DNA of 64,000 nucleotides from Streptomyces sp. NBC_00094. GTDB taxonomy: Bacteria > Actinomycetota > Actinomycetes > Streptomycetales > Streptomycetaceae. Position 1 is the first letter of the stretch, and each line of letters starts with the position of its first letter. The DNA lies in contig NZ_JAPEMB010000001.1 of assembly GCF_026343125.1 (NCBI RefSeq), positions 248,001-312,000 on the forward strand, given 5' to 3'. Positions 1-10,351 of this stretch are shown here, piece after piece. The notes beneath the pieces are model-generated. The model saw only the letters and a list, made by a program, of their open reading frames with translations, was not told the DNA's origin and searched no databases. The translations under genes and the position numbers were made by a program.

Positions 1-514
1 CGAACCGCCGATGCTGTGGCCCTCGGTCCCGACCATGATCTGGGGCGGGCAGGTGCGGTTGATGGCACGCGCCCTGGGGGCCGAGCTCGACGAGATCCGC
101 GAGACGATGGAGCGCCGCCCGCTGGAGACCACCGTGAAGACGCGGACCATGGGCGTCTTCGAGGCGGGGACGCAGGGCGCGATCCGCTTCGAGGTGCAGG
201 GGATCGTCGGCGGCGAGCCCCGGATCGTCATCGAGCACGTCACCCGCATCCACCCCTCGTGCGCGCCGGACTGGCCGGTGCCGCCGGACGGGGCGGGCGC
301 GCACCGGGTGATCGTCGAGGGCAGTCCGCGGATCGAGGTGACGGTGGCGGCGACCGACGAGGGCGAGAACCGCTCGGCGGGCGGGAACGCCACGGCCGTG
401 GGCCGGCTCGTCGGGGCGATCGACTGGCTGGTCGCGGCGGAGCCGGGACTGTACGACGCGTTGGACGTACCGCTGACGCCGGCGGTCGGGAAGCTCGGAA
501 GGAGACCACGATGA
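1..514 (+). CDS. DapB-like NAD(P)H-dependent reductase, C-terminal part (gene starts before the window)
   Basis: The reading frame is open from the first bases of the window and ends at 512-514, leaving about 170 C-terminal residues. The sequence resembles the C-terminal half of dihydrodipicolinate-reductase-like or amine-dehydrogenase-family proteins in actinobacteria, with a conserved 'MIWGGQVRLMA' stretch and a late 'GNATAVGRLVGAIDWL' helix. The nucleotide-binding N-terminus lies outside the window, so cofactor and substrate cannot be judged. Its stop overlaps the start of the next gene (ATGA at 511-514), so the two are almost certainly translationally coupled. A true lysine-pathway DapB is unlikely. 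The family assignment is moderately sure and the reaction is unknown. Confidence 0.75.
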   Translation, partial: EPPMLWPSVPTMIWGGQVRLMARALGAELDEIRETMERRPLETTVKTRTMGVFEAGTQGAIRFEVQGIVGGEPRIVIEHVTRIHPSCAPDWPVPPDGAGAHRVIVEGSPRIEVTVAATDEGENRSAGGNATAVGRLVGAIDWLVAAEPGLYDALDVPLTPAVGKLGRRPR

Positions 515-999
515 TCATCGACATCCCCGAGGGCCAGGAGCCGATCGGGTACGTGTGGGGCGACATGGTCCCGGAGATCGGGACGGCGGCGGCGGCCTTC
601 TCGCTGTCCGTGTACGCCCATACGACCCTGGGGCTGCGCGAGTTCGAGGCGGCCCGGCTGCGGATCGCGCAGATCAACGGCTGCGGCTTCTGTCTGGACT
701 GGCGCACCGAACGGGACGGCGTGAAGGTCGAGGACGGTTTCGACGAGGTCGTCGCCGCCTGGCGGAAGACGGAGGTGTCGGAGGCCTTCGACGAGCGGAC
801 CCGGCTCGCGGCCGAGTACGCGGAGCGGTACGCGCTGGACCACCACGGCCTGGACGAGGAGTTCTGGGCGCGGATGACGGCACGGTACAGCCAGGCGGAG
901 ATCGTGGAGCTCTCGATGAGCATCGGCTCGTGGCTGGCGTTCGGGCGGCTCAACCGGGTGCTCGGTCTCGACACGGTGTGCGTGCTGCCGACGCAGTAG
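511..999 (+). CDS. Carboxymuconolactone decarboxylase/AhpD-like protein
   Basis: This 162-residue protein has the AhpD/CMD core, with 'RLRIAQINGCGFCLDW' near residues 49-64. The CxxC-type pair (C-G-F-C) followed by a downstream 'E...L.....' helix is the redox site of AhpD-like proteins, which work as alkylhydroperoxidase partners or small dehydrogenase-linked enzymes. The start is the ATG overlapping the previous stop (ATGA), preceded by GGAAGGAGA at about 496-504. It is the second gene of a coupled pair with the DapB-like reductase, suggesting a shared pathway. A strong hairpin follows the stop directly. The biochemical substrate is not predictable. Confidence 0.88.
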   Translation: MIIDIPEGQEPIGYVWGDMVPEIGTAAAAFSLSVYAHTTLGLREFEAARLRIAQINGCGFCLDWRTERDGVKVEDGFDEVVAAWRKTEVSEAFDERTRLAAEYAERYALDHHGLDEEFWARMTARYSQAEIVELSMSIGSWLAFGRLNRVLGLDTVCVLPTQ

Positions 1000-1000
1000 G

Positions 1001-1042
1001 GGGTGTCGTGCCGATCAGGACGGCCTGATCGGCACGACACCC
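1001..1042. terminator. Perfect 19-bp inverted repeat with 4-nt loop
   Basis: GGGTGTCGTGCCGATCAGG (1001-1019) is followed by a 4-nt loop and its exact reverse complement (1024-1042). It begins one base after the stop of the AhpD-like gene, so it probably ends that operon. There is no U-tract, which is normal for Streptomyces. A diverged copy of the same palindrome lies at 25205-25266, so this is also a dispersed repeat. Confidence 0.75.
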
Positions 1043-1053
1043 CGGCGGTGGTG

Positions 1054-1095
1054 CGAGGAAGGGGCCGACCGGTTCGCCGGTCGGCCCCTTCCTCG
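1054..1095 (-). terminator. Hairpin terminator of the cholesterol oxidase gene
   Basis: CGAGGAAGGGGCCGACCGG pairs with its complement across a very short loop. It lies 18 bp beyond the stop of the minus-strand oxidase gene. Together with the hairpin at 1001-1042 it separates two convergent genes. Confidence 0.75.
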
Positions 1096-1112
1096 TCGGG
1101 CGTGCTTCCGGC

Positions 1113-3179
<2,067 letters not shown>

Positions 3180-4298
3180 TCAGGAACGCGTGGCGACGGC
3201 CGAGGCCGAGCGGGAGCCGCCCGTGGCGAAGGCCGGTTCCGCGCGGACGGGGCCTTCGAGGAGCCGGCGCAGAAGGGCGGTGCGGCGCACGGGGTCCGTA
3301 CCCGTGACGCCCTCCCCCTCGGCAAGGAGGGCGGCGAGGACGGCGATCCGCGCCTGGCCGGCCCGGAGCGTACCGGTGAGCAGCGCTCCGGCGGCGACGA
3401 GGTCGACCGCTCCGCCGCCGGTGTAGATCTCGGCGAGCGGTCCGGCGGGGACGCGGGTGGTCACGGCGACGAGGACGCCCCGGGCGACCGCGTCCGCGAC
3501 GGCTGCGGCGATCTCGGGGGTGGCGTTGCCCGCGCCGGTCGCTTCGAGGACGACGCCCCGGGCGCCGGCGGCGATGGCCGCGTCGAGGAGGAACGAGTCG
3601 CCGTCGGAGTGGTGCGTGACGATGTCGACCCGGGGCAGCGGGGCCGCGCCGGTGGCGCCGGGGGTCGCGGTCAGGGCGGCGGCGGGGAGCGGCAGCGGCG
3701 CGGGGCGCTCGGGGAGCCGTTCGATGTCGACGCGGGAGAAGCCGACGCGGCCGAGACGCTCGGCGGAGGGGTCGGAGAAGGCGTCGGCGGCGAGGGTCTG
3801 GGTCTTGACGGTGCCGCGGGCCGCGTGGACGCGTCCGTCGAAGACGACGAGGACGCCGAGCTCACGGACGGAGGCGGCGACCTGGAGCGCGTCGTACAGG
3901 TTCCCGGGGCCGTCGCCGTCGCCCGTACCGAAGGGGCGCTGGGCGCCGGTGAGCACGACCGGGCGGGCGTCGGTGTGGTGGAGGTCCAGAAGGAAGGCGG
4001 TCTCCTCCAGGGTGTCGGTGCCGTGGGTGACCACGATGCCGTCGACGCCGGGGTCGGCGAACGTCTCCTGGACGGTGCGCAGCAGGGCGAGCTGGTGGGC
4101 CGAGGTCATGCGCGAGCTGTTCACGTTGAACAGGTCGACGACCTCGACGGTGACGCCTTCGGGGAGGGGTGCGGTGGCCAGGACGTCGCTGCCGGAGGCG
4201 TCCGCCGCGTAGCCCGTGCCCTGCCAGCGGCTGGCGATGGTCCCGCCGGTACTGATGACGACGATCCGGCGCGGTTCTCCGTCGTTCGTCCGCTTCAT
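3180..4298 (-). CDS. L-asparaginase (type I/II fold), cytoplasmic
   Basis: A 372-residue asparaginase that hydrolyses L-asparagine to aspartate and ammonia. The two catalytic signatures are clear: STGGTIAS at 16-23 with the nucleophilic Thr20, and VTHGTDTLEET at 90-100 with the second Thr and Asp. There is no signal peptide, so it probably acts in the cytoplasm despite resembling the periplasmic subgroup. It is transcribed divergently from an Lrp/AsnC regulator about 136 bp away, which is a likely amino-acid-responsive controller. The 3' end runs into a 15-bp tandem repeat array that contains the stop codon, so the C-terminal residues may vary between strains. Confidence 0.93.
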   Translation of the reverse strand: MKRTNDGEPRRIVVISTGGTIASRWQGTGYAADASGSDVLATAPLPEGVTVEVVDLFNVNSSRMTSAHQLALLRTVQETFADPGVDGIVVTHGTDTLEETAFLLDLHHTDARPVVLTGAQRPFGTGDGDGPGNLYDALQVAASVRELGVLVVFDGRVHAARGTVKTQTLAADAFSDPSAERLGRVGFSRVDIERLPERPAPLPLPAAALTATPGATGAAPLPRVDIVTHHSDGDSFLLDAAIAAGARGVVLEATGAGNATPEIAAAVADAVARGVLVAVTTRVPAGPLAEIYTGGGAVDLVAAGALLTGTLRAGQARIAVLAALLAEGEGVTGTDPVRRTALLRRLLEGPVRAEPAFATGGSRSASAVATRS

Positions 4299-4349
4299 GG
4301 CTACCCGCCCTCACTCCGTACCGATGGGTGCAGTGCCCGCATGGACCCT

Positions 4350-4395
4350 ACGATCGCAACGATAGGACAGGAGACGCGCAAGACGATTGCCAATT
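4350..4395. promoter_or_regulatory. Candidate Lrp/AsnC operator between divergent genes
   Basis: ACGATCGCAACGAT (4350-4363) and ACGATTGCCAATT (4383-4395) are related direct repeats about 33 bp apart, roughly three helical turns. The first half also lies inside an imperfect palindrome bounded by CCTA and TAGG. The position between the asparaginase gene and the lrp-like gene suits autoregulation and control of the divergent gene. This is inference from pattern only. Confidence 0.4.
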
Positions 4396-4434
4396 CAGCC
4401 CGGTCGGCGCTGATCCTTGGTGGATAATTGCGTC

Positions 4435-4899
4435 ATGGACCGAATCGATCTCCATATCTTGCGCGAGCTCCAGAGCGACGGCCGGCTGAGCAACCAGGAG
4501 CTGGCCCAGCGGGTCGGGCTCAGCCCCTCCCCCTGTCTGCGCCGGGTGCGCCAGCTGGAGCAGGACGGGGTGATCCAGGGGTACCGGGCGATCATCGACC
4601 CGGAGGCGGTGGGGCGGGGCTTCGAGGTGCTCGTCTCGGTGGAGGTGCGGCGCGACCGGGAGACGGTGGAGGCCTTCGAGGAGGCGCTCCAGGACGTGCC
4701 GGACGTCATCGAGGCGTACCGGCTGTTCGGGAGCCCGGGCTGCCTGCTGCGGATCGCGGTGGCCGACCTCGCGGCGTACGAGCGGCTGTGGATCGAGCGG
4801 CTGACGACGCTGGCCGGGGTGACCGAGGTCAACTCCCAGATCATCATGAAACGGATCAAGGAGCCGAAGGGGATGCCGGTGGATGTCCGGGGCCTCTGA
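4435..4899 (+). CDS. Lrp/AsnC-family transcriptional regulator
   Basis: A 154-residue regulator with an N-terminal winged helix ('MDRIDLHILRELQSDGRLSN', then 'ELAQRVGLSPSPCLRRVRQLE') and a C-terminal RAM ligand-binding domain ending in a beta-rich segment that includes 'TEVNSQIIMKRIK'. Proteins of this family form octamers that sense amino acids. The ATG at 4435 begins the conserved 'MDxID' N-terminus; upstream in-frame TTG and GTG codons give a non-conserved extension. No Shine-Dalgarno site is visible, and GATAAT ends 6 nt before the ATG, so a leaderless transcript is possible. Divergence from the asparaginase gene suggests that asparagine or another amino acid is the effector. Confidence 0.9.
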   Translation: MDRIDLHILRELQSDGRLSNQELAQRVGLSPSPCLRRVRQLEQDGVIQGYRAIIDPEAVGRGFEVLVSVEVRRDRETVEAFEEALQDVPDVIEAYRLFGSPGCLLRIAVADLAAYERLWIERLTTLAGVTEVNSQIIMKRIKEPKGMPVDVRGL

Positions 4900-4993
4900 C
4901 GGCCCAGGGAATCCCGGCGGGTGGACCGCTCCCCGGACGGCGTCGGGGCGGGGACGACGGGACGTCACGAGCGGGCGCGCGTAGCGTGGTGGC

Positions 4994-5782
4994 ATGGCCA
5001 CGGTGCAGGTGAGCGGAGTCGAGGTCGCCTACGAGCGCGTGGGCCACGGACCGCCCCTGGTGTTCGTGCACGGTGCGGGGGTCGACGGTCGCATGTGGCA
5101 GCCGCAGCTCGCGGCCTTGGCCGACGAGTTCACGGTCGTCGCCTGGGACGAACCCGGCGCGGGCCGCTCCTCGCGGGTGCCCTCCGATTTCGGCCTCGCG
5201 GACTACGCCGGGTGCCTTGCGGCGGTGATCGACGAGCTGCGGCTCGGCCCCGCCCACGTCGCAGGACTCTCCTGGGGCGGAACCGTCGTACTCGAGCTCT
5301 ACCGCTGTCGTCCGGAGCTGGTCAGGACACTCGTCCTGGCGGACACGTACGCCGGATGGAAGGGCTCGCTGCCGCCGGAGGAGGTACGGGCCCGCGTCGA
5401 CGGCGTGAGGAAGATGCTCGCGGCTCCGCCGGAGCGGTTCGACCCGACCCTGCCGGGGCTGTTCGCCGGTGACCCGCCCGCCGAGTTCGTCCCGCTGCTG
5501 GCCGCGATGGCGGACGACGTGCGTCCGGACAGCCTCGGGTTGCAGCTCACCGTCATGGCGGAGACCGACCAGCGCGACCTCCTGCCCGAGATCGCGGTTC
5601 CCACCCTGCTCGTCTGGGGCGAACTCGACGCGCGGTCACCCCTGGGTGTCGCCCACGCCTTCCAGGAGGCGATCCCGGACGCCGCGCTCGTCGTGCTCCC
5701 CGGCGTCGGCCATGTCGGCAACCTCGAGGACCCGGAGCGCTTCAACCGGGCTGTCCGGGGGTTCTGCCGTACGCATCCGTGA
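4994..5782 (+). CDS. Alpha/beta hydrolase
   Basis: A 262-residue single-domain alpha/beta hydrolase. It has the oxyanion-hole HGAG near residues 26-29, the nucleophile elbow GLSWGG with Ser at about 93, the acid Asp in 'WGELDARSP', and the catalytic His in 'GVGHVGNLEDPERF'. This set suits small esterases, 3-oxoadipate enol-lactonase-like enzymes or lactonases, and the substrate is not predictable. It stands alone: the preceding gene ends about 95 bp upstream and a decayed peptidase gene follows. The ATG start gives a compact N-terminus typical of the family. Confidence 0.9.
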   Translation: MATVQVSGVEVAYERVGHGPPLVFVHGAGVDGRMWQPQLAALADEFTVVAWDEPGAGRSSRVPSDFGLADYAGCLAAVIDELRLGPAHVAGLSWGGTVVLELYRCRPELVRTLVLADTYAGWKGSLPPEEVRARVDGVRKMLAAPPERFDPTLPGLFAGDPPAEFVPLLAAMADDVRPDSLGLQLTVMAETDQRDLLPEIAVPTLLVWGELDARSPLGVAHAFQEAIPDAALVVLPGVGHVGNLEDPERFNRAVRGFCRTHP

Positions 5783-5821
5783 TCCGGTGCTTCAGGAGGG
5801 ATCGGACCAGATCCGGCCGCC

Positions 5822-6587
5822 CTGGACGGGCTGCCGTTGGAGGTCGCCACGGGGAACCGGCTGACCTCCGTCACCGCGGTCCTGCGGGGCGACCGCCCCG
5901 GCCCGACGGTGCTCCTGCACGCCGACATGGACGCGCTGCCCGTCGCCGAGCGCGCCGGTCTCGCGTACGCCTCCGGTGAGCGGCCGGTCGCCGCCTACGC
6001 CCTGCACGTGACGTCGGCGGGCCACCCGAGCGGGATGTTCGCGACCCGTCGGGGCCCCGTCCTGGCCTCCTCCGACACTCTTCATGTGACCGTCCGCGGC
6101 GCGGGTGGCCACGGCTCGATGCCGCACCTGGCCAATGACCCCGTACCGGCGGCGTGCGAAATGGTCATCGCGCTGCAGACGTTCATCAGCCGCAGGTTCG
6201 ATCCGTTCGACCCCGTGGTGCTGACCGTGGGCACCTTCCACGCGGGCACGGCCGCCAACGTCATCCCCGACGAGGCCCGGTTCACCGCGACCGTGAGGTC
6301 GTTCTCCACGTCGTCGCACGGCCGGATCAAGGACGGTGCCGTGCGGCTGTGCCGGGGTATCGCGGCCGGCCACCGGCTCGGAGGACTTCTCCCGCGTGCT
6401 GGACGAGGTCCCCGGCGCGTTCGTGATCCTCGGGGCCTGTCCGCCGGACCGGGACGTACAGCGGGACCCGTTCAACCACTCTCCCCTGGCTGTCTTCGAC
6501 GACGGCGTGCTCGGGGACGGAGCCGCGCTCTACGCCGAACTCGCCCTGCGGCGCCTGGCACAGGCGGTGCCCGCCCCCACCTGCTGA
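5822..6587 (+). pseudogene. Decayed M20-family amidohydrolase/peptidase
   Basis: The frame from about 5822 reads as an M20 aminoacylase/amidohydrolase ('LPLEVATGNRLTSVTAVLRG', then 'LLHADMDALPVAERAGLAYASG') but starts in mid-protein. It jumps from the ASG motif directly to 'AYALHVTSAGHPSGMFATRRGPVLAS', so about 60-80 residues including the 'HACGHD' metal site are missing. After 'RSFSTSS' near 6320 homology moves to another frame ('PATGSEDFSRVLDEVPGAF', then 'NHSPLAVFDDGVLGDGAALYAE', ending 6587). The protein is therefore N-truncated, internally deleted and frameshifted, and cannot be active. Confidence 0.82.
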
Positions 6588-6846
6588 CTTCGCCGCCCGC
6601 GGCCCCGAGGCGCCGCACCTCTGTGCCGTGCCGCCGTCCCGCGCCGCCGACGCGCGGACACTGAGGGACTGTCAGTGGTTGCGGCGTATGCGAGAACGTC
6701 ACGGAAAAGTCCCCTTCCGGTTACACGACCGACCCCTCCCCTGTGCCACGCTCCCGGCTGAAAGCAGTCAACACGCGTAGAACGCGATGCCCTTGAGTCG
6801 GGCGTCGCGTTCCGCCGCGTGCCGTCCCCGGGAAAGGGCTCCCCCC

Positions 6847-7650
6847 ATGTCCGTTGCGCAGACAGGCAGATGGAAGGCGTGGATCGCGGCGATATCCGCC
6901 GTCCTCGTCGGCCTCACCCTTCCGACGGTCACCGCGACTCCCGCGAGCGCCACGACCACCGCCTACGACAGCACGTACTACAAAAACGCGATCGGCAAGA
7001 CCGGCACGAGCCTCAAGTCCTCGCTGCACACGATCATCAGCAGCCAGTCCAAGATCTCGTACGACGCGGTCTGGAACGCGCTGAAGGTCACCGACCAGGA
7101 TCCCAACAACACGAACAACGTCGTCCTGCTGTACAGCGGCGTCTCGCGCAGCAAGTCCCTCAACGGCGGCGACGTCGGCGACTGGAACCGCGAGCACGTG
7201 TGGGCGCAGTCCCACGGCAGCTTCGGCACCTCGGCGGGTCCGGGTACGGACCTGCACCACCTGCGGGCGTGCGACGTGCAGGTCAACAGCACCCGCGGGA
7301 ACAAGGACTGGGACACCGGCGGCAGCGCGGTCAGCGGCGCGGCCGGCAGCTACACGGACTCCAACTCCTTCGAGCCGCGCAACGCCGACAAGGGTGACGT
7401 GGCCCGCATGATCCTGTACATGGCCGTCCGCTACGAGGGCGACGACGCCTGGGCGGACCTGGAGCCCAACGAGTCGACGTCCAACGGCAGCGTCCCGTAC
7501 CACGGCCGGCTCGCGATCCTGAAGCAGTGGAACGAGCAGGACCCGCCGAGCGCCTTCGAGGAGCGCCGGAACGACATCATCTTCGGCACCTACCAGGGCA
7601 ACCGCAATCCGTTCATCGACCACCCCGAGTGGGTCGAGGCGATCTGGTAG
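6847..7650 (+). CDS. Secreted endonuclease I family nuclease
   Basis: A 267-residue extracellular nuclease of the endonuclease I (EndA/NucM) family, which cuts DNA and often RNA non-specifically with a His-metal finger. The N-terminus is a signal peptide ('WKAWIAAISAVLVGLTLPTVTATPASA'), so it is exported. The active-site segment is 'GDWNREHVWAQSHGSFG', followed by 'TDLHHLRACDVQVNSTRGNKDWD' with the metal-binding His, Asn and other residues of the family. The ATG at 6847 follows GGGAAAGGG and starts the signal peptide; an in-frame ATG 20 codons upstream lacks a ribosome site. A likely role is nutrient recovery from environmental nucleic acid. A terminator follows. Confidence 0.9.
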   Translation: MSVAQTGRWKAWIAAISAVLVGLTLPTVTATPASATTTAYDSTYYKNAIGKTGTSLKSSLHTIISSQSKISYDAVWNALKVTDQDPNNTNNVVLLYSGVSRSKSLNGGDVGDWNREHVWAQSHGSFGTSAGPGTDLHHLRACDVQVNSTRGNKDWDTGGSAVSGAAGSYTDSNSFEPRNADKGDVARMILYMAVRYEGDDAWADLEPNESTSNGSVPYHGRLAILKQWNEQDPPSAFEERRNDIIFGTYQGNRNPFIDHPEWVEAIW

Positions 7651-7673
7651 GTCGAGCACGACCGAACGAACAC

Positions 7674-7711
7674 AGCCGGGCCGGGTGCACCACCCCTGGC
7701 CCGGCTCTTTC
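7674..7711 (+). terminator. Terminator of the endonuclease gene
   Basis: AGCCGGGCCGGGTG pairs with CACCCC-T-GGCCCGGCT across a short loop and is followed by CTTTC. It lies 24 bp after the nuclease stop. Confidence 0.85.
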
Positions 7712-7992
7712 ACGTCCCGAGGAGAGTCGACCCCTACGCCTGACCGCTCTCGGCACCTTCAAACGTGAAATCGCGGATCTTCTCACGCTCTTCGCACACC
7801 CGTAAGGGGACCCAGAAGGCGTTACTCATCCGTGATAAACGGTGATTTCGCCCACCCTTGCCCCTGTTTGCCGCACACCGAAGGATGTATTCCCGCCACG
7901 GTGGCCACCGACGCATCTATCATCTTCCACCCGCGTCGAACAAGGCCTTGGGGCGAGGAAGTTCAGAGGTCCACTGGGTAACTTCGGCGCCC
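7712..7992. promoter_or_regulatory. Upstream region of ectA
   Basis: About 280 bp precede ectA. A direct repeat, CCGTGAT and CGGTGAT separated by AAA (about 7831-7847), and a GGGTAA at 7976-7981 just before the ATG are the only noticeable elements. GGGTAA resembles the -10 of SigB/F-type promoters, but no matching -35 lies at the right distance. Osmotic or temperature control is expected for ect genes. No promoter can be named with confidence. Confidence 0.35.
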
Positions 7993-8496
7993 ATGACCAC
8001 TGCCCTTACGACACCCCCGACGATCGAGGACGGCGCCGAGCTCTGGCGGATCGCCCGCGGCTCGGGGGAACTGGACCTCAACTCTCCCTACAGCTATCTG
8101 CTGTGGTGCCGGGACTTCGCCGACACGACCTCCGTCGCCCGTGACGCCTCCGGACGCCCGATCGGTTTCGTCACCGGCTACGTGCGACCCGACGCGCCGG
8201 AGACGCTCTTCGTCTGGCAGATCGCCGTCGAGGGTTCGCACCGCGGAAGCGGGGTAGCCGGGACACTGCTCGACGCCCTGTCGGCACGCGTGGCGGCCGA
8301 GCAGGGAGTCAGCCGCGTCGAGGCGACCGTCACCCCGGGGAACCTGGCGTCCGACCGGCTGTTCCGGTCCTACGCGCGTCGGCACGGCGCGGAGGTGACC
8401 CAGGAGGTCCTCTTCCCGCCGGCCGCCTTCCCCGCGGCGGGACACGACTCGGAGGTGCTCTACCGCATCGGTCCGCTCGCTCCCCCGGCGCCCTGA
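7993..8496 (+). CDS. ectA: L-2,4-diaminobutyrate acetyltransferase
   Basis: A 167-residue GNAT acetyltransferase that makes N-gamma-acetyl-2,4-diaminobutyrate from diaminobutyrate and acetyl-CoA, the second step of ectoine synthesis. The acetyl-CoA site is seen in 'IAVEGSHRGSGVAGTLLDAL'. The EctA-specific features 'LNSPYSYLLWCRDFADTTSVA' and 'VEATVTPGNLASDRLF' are present. The ATG at 7993 is chosen because family homology starts there, although the ribosome site is weak; the frame is open 45 codons further upstream. It is the first gene of the ectABCD cluster. Confidence 0.95.
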   Translation: MTTALTTPPTIEDGAELWRIARGSGELDLNSPYSYLLWCRDFADTTSVARDASGRPIGFVTGYVRPDAPETLFVWQIAVEGSHRGSGVAGTLLDALSARVAAEQGVSRVEATVTPGNLASDRLFRSYARRHGAEVTQEVLFPPAAFPAAGHDSEVLYRIGPLAPPAP

Positions 8497-8547
8497 GCCG
8501 TCGTCCGCGCACACCACGCCCGAACCCCACCCTGGAGAAGAGACTTC

Positions 8548-9819
8548 GTGACCCTGACCGACATCGCCGCCCCCTCCGTCTTCGAGACCCTCGAATCGGA
8601 GGTCCGCAGTTACTGCCGCGCCTGGCCCGTCGTCTTCGAACGGGCCAGCGGCAGCCGGCTGTACGACGAGCAGGGGCGGCCGTACCTCGACTTCTTCGCC
8701 GGCGCGGGCTCACTGAACTACGGCCACAACAACCCCGCGCTCAAGCGGGCGCTCCTCGACTACCTCGCCGACGACGGCGTCACCCACGGCCTCGACATGT
8801 CGACGACGGCCAAACGCGCCTTCCTCGAGACCTTCCACGAGACGGTCCTGGAGCCCCGCGCCCTGCCCTACAAGGTGATGTTCCCCGGGCCCACGGGCAC
8901 CAACGCCGTGGAGGCCGCCCTGAAGCTCGCCCGGAAGATCACCGGGCGGCAGACGGTCGTCTCCTTCACCAACGCCTTCCACGGCATGTCGCTCGGCTCG
9001 CTCGCGGTGACCGGCAACGCCGCGAAGCGCGCCGGCGCGGGCGTCCCGCTGAACCACGCCATCCGCATGCCCTTCGACGACTACCTCGACGGACACCTCC
9101 CCGACTTCCTCTGGCTCGAGAGGCTCCTGGGCGACGCCGGCTCCGGTCTCGACCACCCCGCGGCCGTGATCGTCGAGACCGTCCAGGGAGAAGGCGGCAT
9201 CAACGTCGCACGGGCCGAGTGGCTGCGCGAGCTCGCGAAGCTCTGCCGCCGGCACGACATGCTCCTCATCGTGGACGACGTCCAGATGGGCTGCGGACGC
9301 ACCGGTGACTTCTTCTCCTTCGAGGAGGCGGGCATCACGCCCGACATCGTCACCCTGTCCAAGTCCATCAGCGGCTACGGCCTGCCCATGGCCCTCTGCC
9401 TCTTCCGGCCCGAGCTGGACGTGTGGCAGCCCGGCGAGCACAACGGGACCTTCCGCGGCAACAACCCCGCCTTCGTCACCGCCACGGCCGCCCTCGACGC
9501 CTACTGGCGGGACGGCGCCCTGCGCGAGCACACCCTGAGCCGGGCGGACCGCGTGGAGCGCGCCCTCCTCGACCTGTGCACGGGCGACGGGCGAACGGGC
9601 CTGGGGGTCCGCGGCCGCGGACTGGTGTGGGGCCTGGAGTTCACCGACGGGGAGCGCGCCGAGGCCGTGTGCCGGCGCGCCTTCGAGACCGGCCTCCTCG
9701 TGGAGACCTCGGGGCCGCGCGGCGAGGTAGTGAAGCTGCTGCCGCCCCTGACCGTGACGGACGACGAACTCGACGAAGGCCTCGGTGTCCTGGCCCGTTC
9801 CGTCCGCCACACCGCCTGA
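8548..9819 (+). CDS. ectB: Diaminobutyrate-2-oxoglutarate transaminase
   Basis: A 423-residue class III PLP aminotransferase that converts aspartate semialdehyde and glutamate to L-2,4-diaminobutyrate, the entry step to ectoine. Typical features are '[15 protein letters not shown]' near 51-65, the '[12 protein letters not shown]' Asp that contacts the pyridine nitrogen, and '[15 protein letters not shown]' with the PLP lysine at about 272. The start is GTG preceded by GGAGAAG. It lies 51 bp after ectA and is followed by ectC. Length and motifs match family norms with nothing missing. Confidence 0.97.
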   Translation: MTLTDIAAPSVFETLESEVRSYCRAWPVVFERASGSRLYDEQGRPYLDFFAGAGSLNYGHNNPALKRALLDYLADDGVTHGLDMSTTAKRAFLETFHETVLEPRALPYKVMFPGPTGTNAVEAALKLARKITGRQTVVSFTNAFHGMSLGSLAVTGNAAKRAGAGVPLNHAIRMPFDDYLDGHLPDFLWLERLLGDAGSGLDHPAAVIVETVQGEGGINVARAEWLRELAKLCRRHDMLLIVDDVQMGCGRTGDFFSFEEAGITPDIVTLSKSISGYGLPMALCLFRPELDVWQPGEHNGTFRGNNPAFVTATAALDAYWRDGALREHTLSRADRVERALLDLCTGDGRTGLGVRGRGLVWGLEFTDGERAEAVCRRAFETGLLVETSGPRGEVVKLLPPLTVTDDELDEGLGVLARSVRHTA

Positions 9820-9868
9820 CCCTCGCCGCCCGATCCCCCGGCGGCACGCACCCGAAAGGCGACACCCC

Positions 9869-10288
9869 ATGATCGTCCGTTCCTTCGACGAGCTGGAGAA
9901 CACCGAGCGGCACGTGAGGGCCGCGTCGGGCACCTGGGAGAGCAAGCGCATCGTCCTGGCCCGCGAACGGGTCGGCTTCTCCCTCCACGAGACGGTGCTG
10001 TACGCCGGCACCGAGACGTCCATGTGGTACGCGCACCACGTCGAGGCCGTCGTCTGCACGGCCGGCGAGGCCGAGCTCACGGACCTCGAGACGGGGCGCA
10101 CGTACACGATCGTGCCCGGAACGATGTACCTGCTCGACGGACACGAACGCCACATCCTCAAGGTCAGGCGGGACTTCCGCTGCCTGTGCGTCTTCAACCC
10201 GCCCGTCACGGGTCGTGAGGACCACGACGCGAACGGCGTCTACCCCCTGCTCACCGAACCCGACGGGGCCGTCGGGGACGGCGCCTGA
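9869..10288 (+). CDS. ectC: Ectoine synthase
   Basis: A 139-residue cupin that cyclises N-gamma-acetyldiaminobutyrate to ectoine by loss of water. The protein opens with '[16 protein letters not shown]', the usual EctC N-terminus. It carries the cupin metal residues in '[18 protein letters not shown]' and '[15 protein letters not shown]'. The ATG at 9869 is chosen over an in-frame ATG 28 codons upstream because family homology begins there and GAAAGGC precedes it. It lies 49 bp after ectB. Confidence 0.97.
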   Translation: MIVRSFDELENTERHVRAASGTWESKRIVLARERVGFSLHETVLYAGTETSMWYAHHVEAVVCTAGEAELTDLETGRTYTIVPGTMYLLDGHERHILKVRRDFRCLCVFNPPVTGREDHDANGVYPLLTEPDGAVGDGA

Positions 10289-10351
10289 GCCACGGCACGA
10301 CGCCGGACGACACCGCACGACACCCCTGCGAGAAAGGAAGCACTCTCCCTC

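Noticed and set aside
1003..1040. Short ORFs reading identical peptides on both strands
   Set aside because: They arise because the sequence is a perfect palindrome; there is no ribosome site and it follows a stop codon directly.
7961..7981. SigB/F-type promoter (GTTC ... GGGTAA) before ectA
   Set aside because: The spacing is only 11 bp instead of about 15, and no other GTTT-like box is placed correctly.
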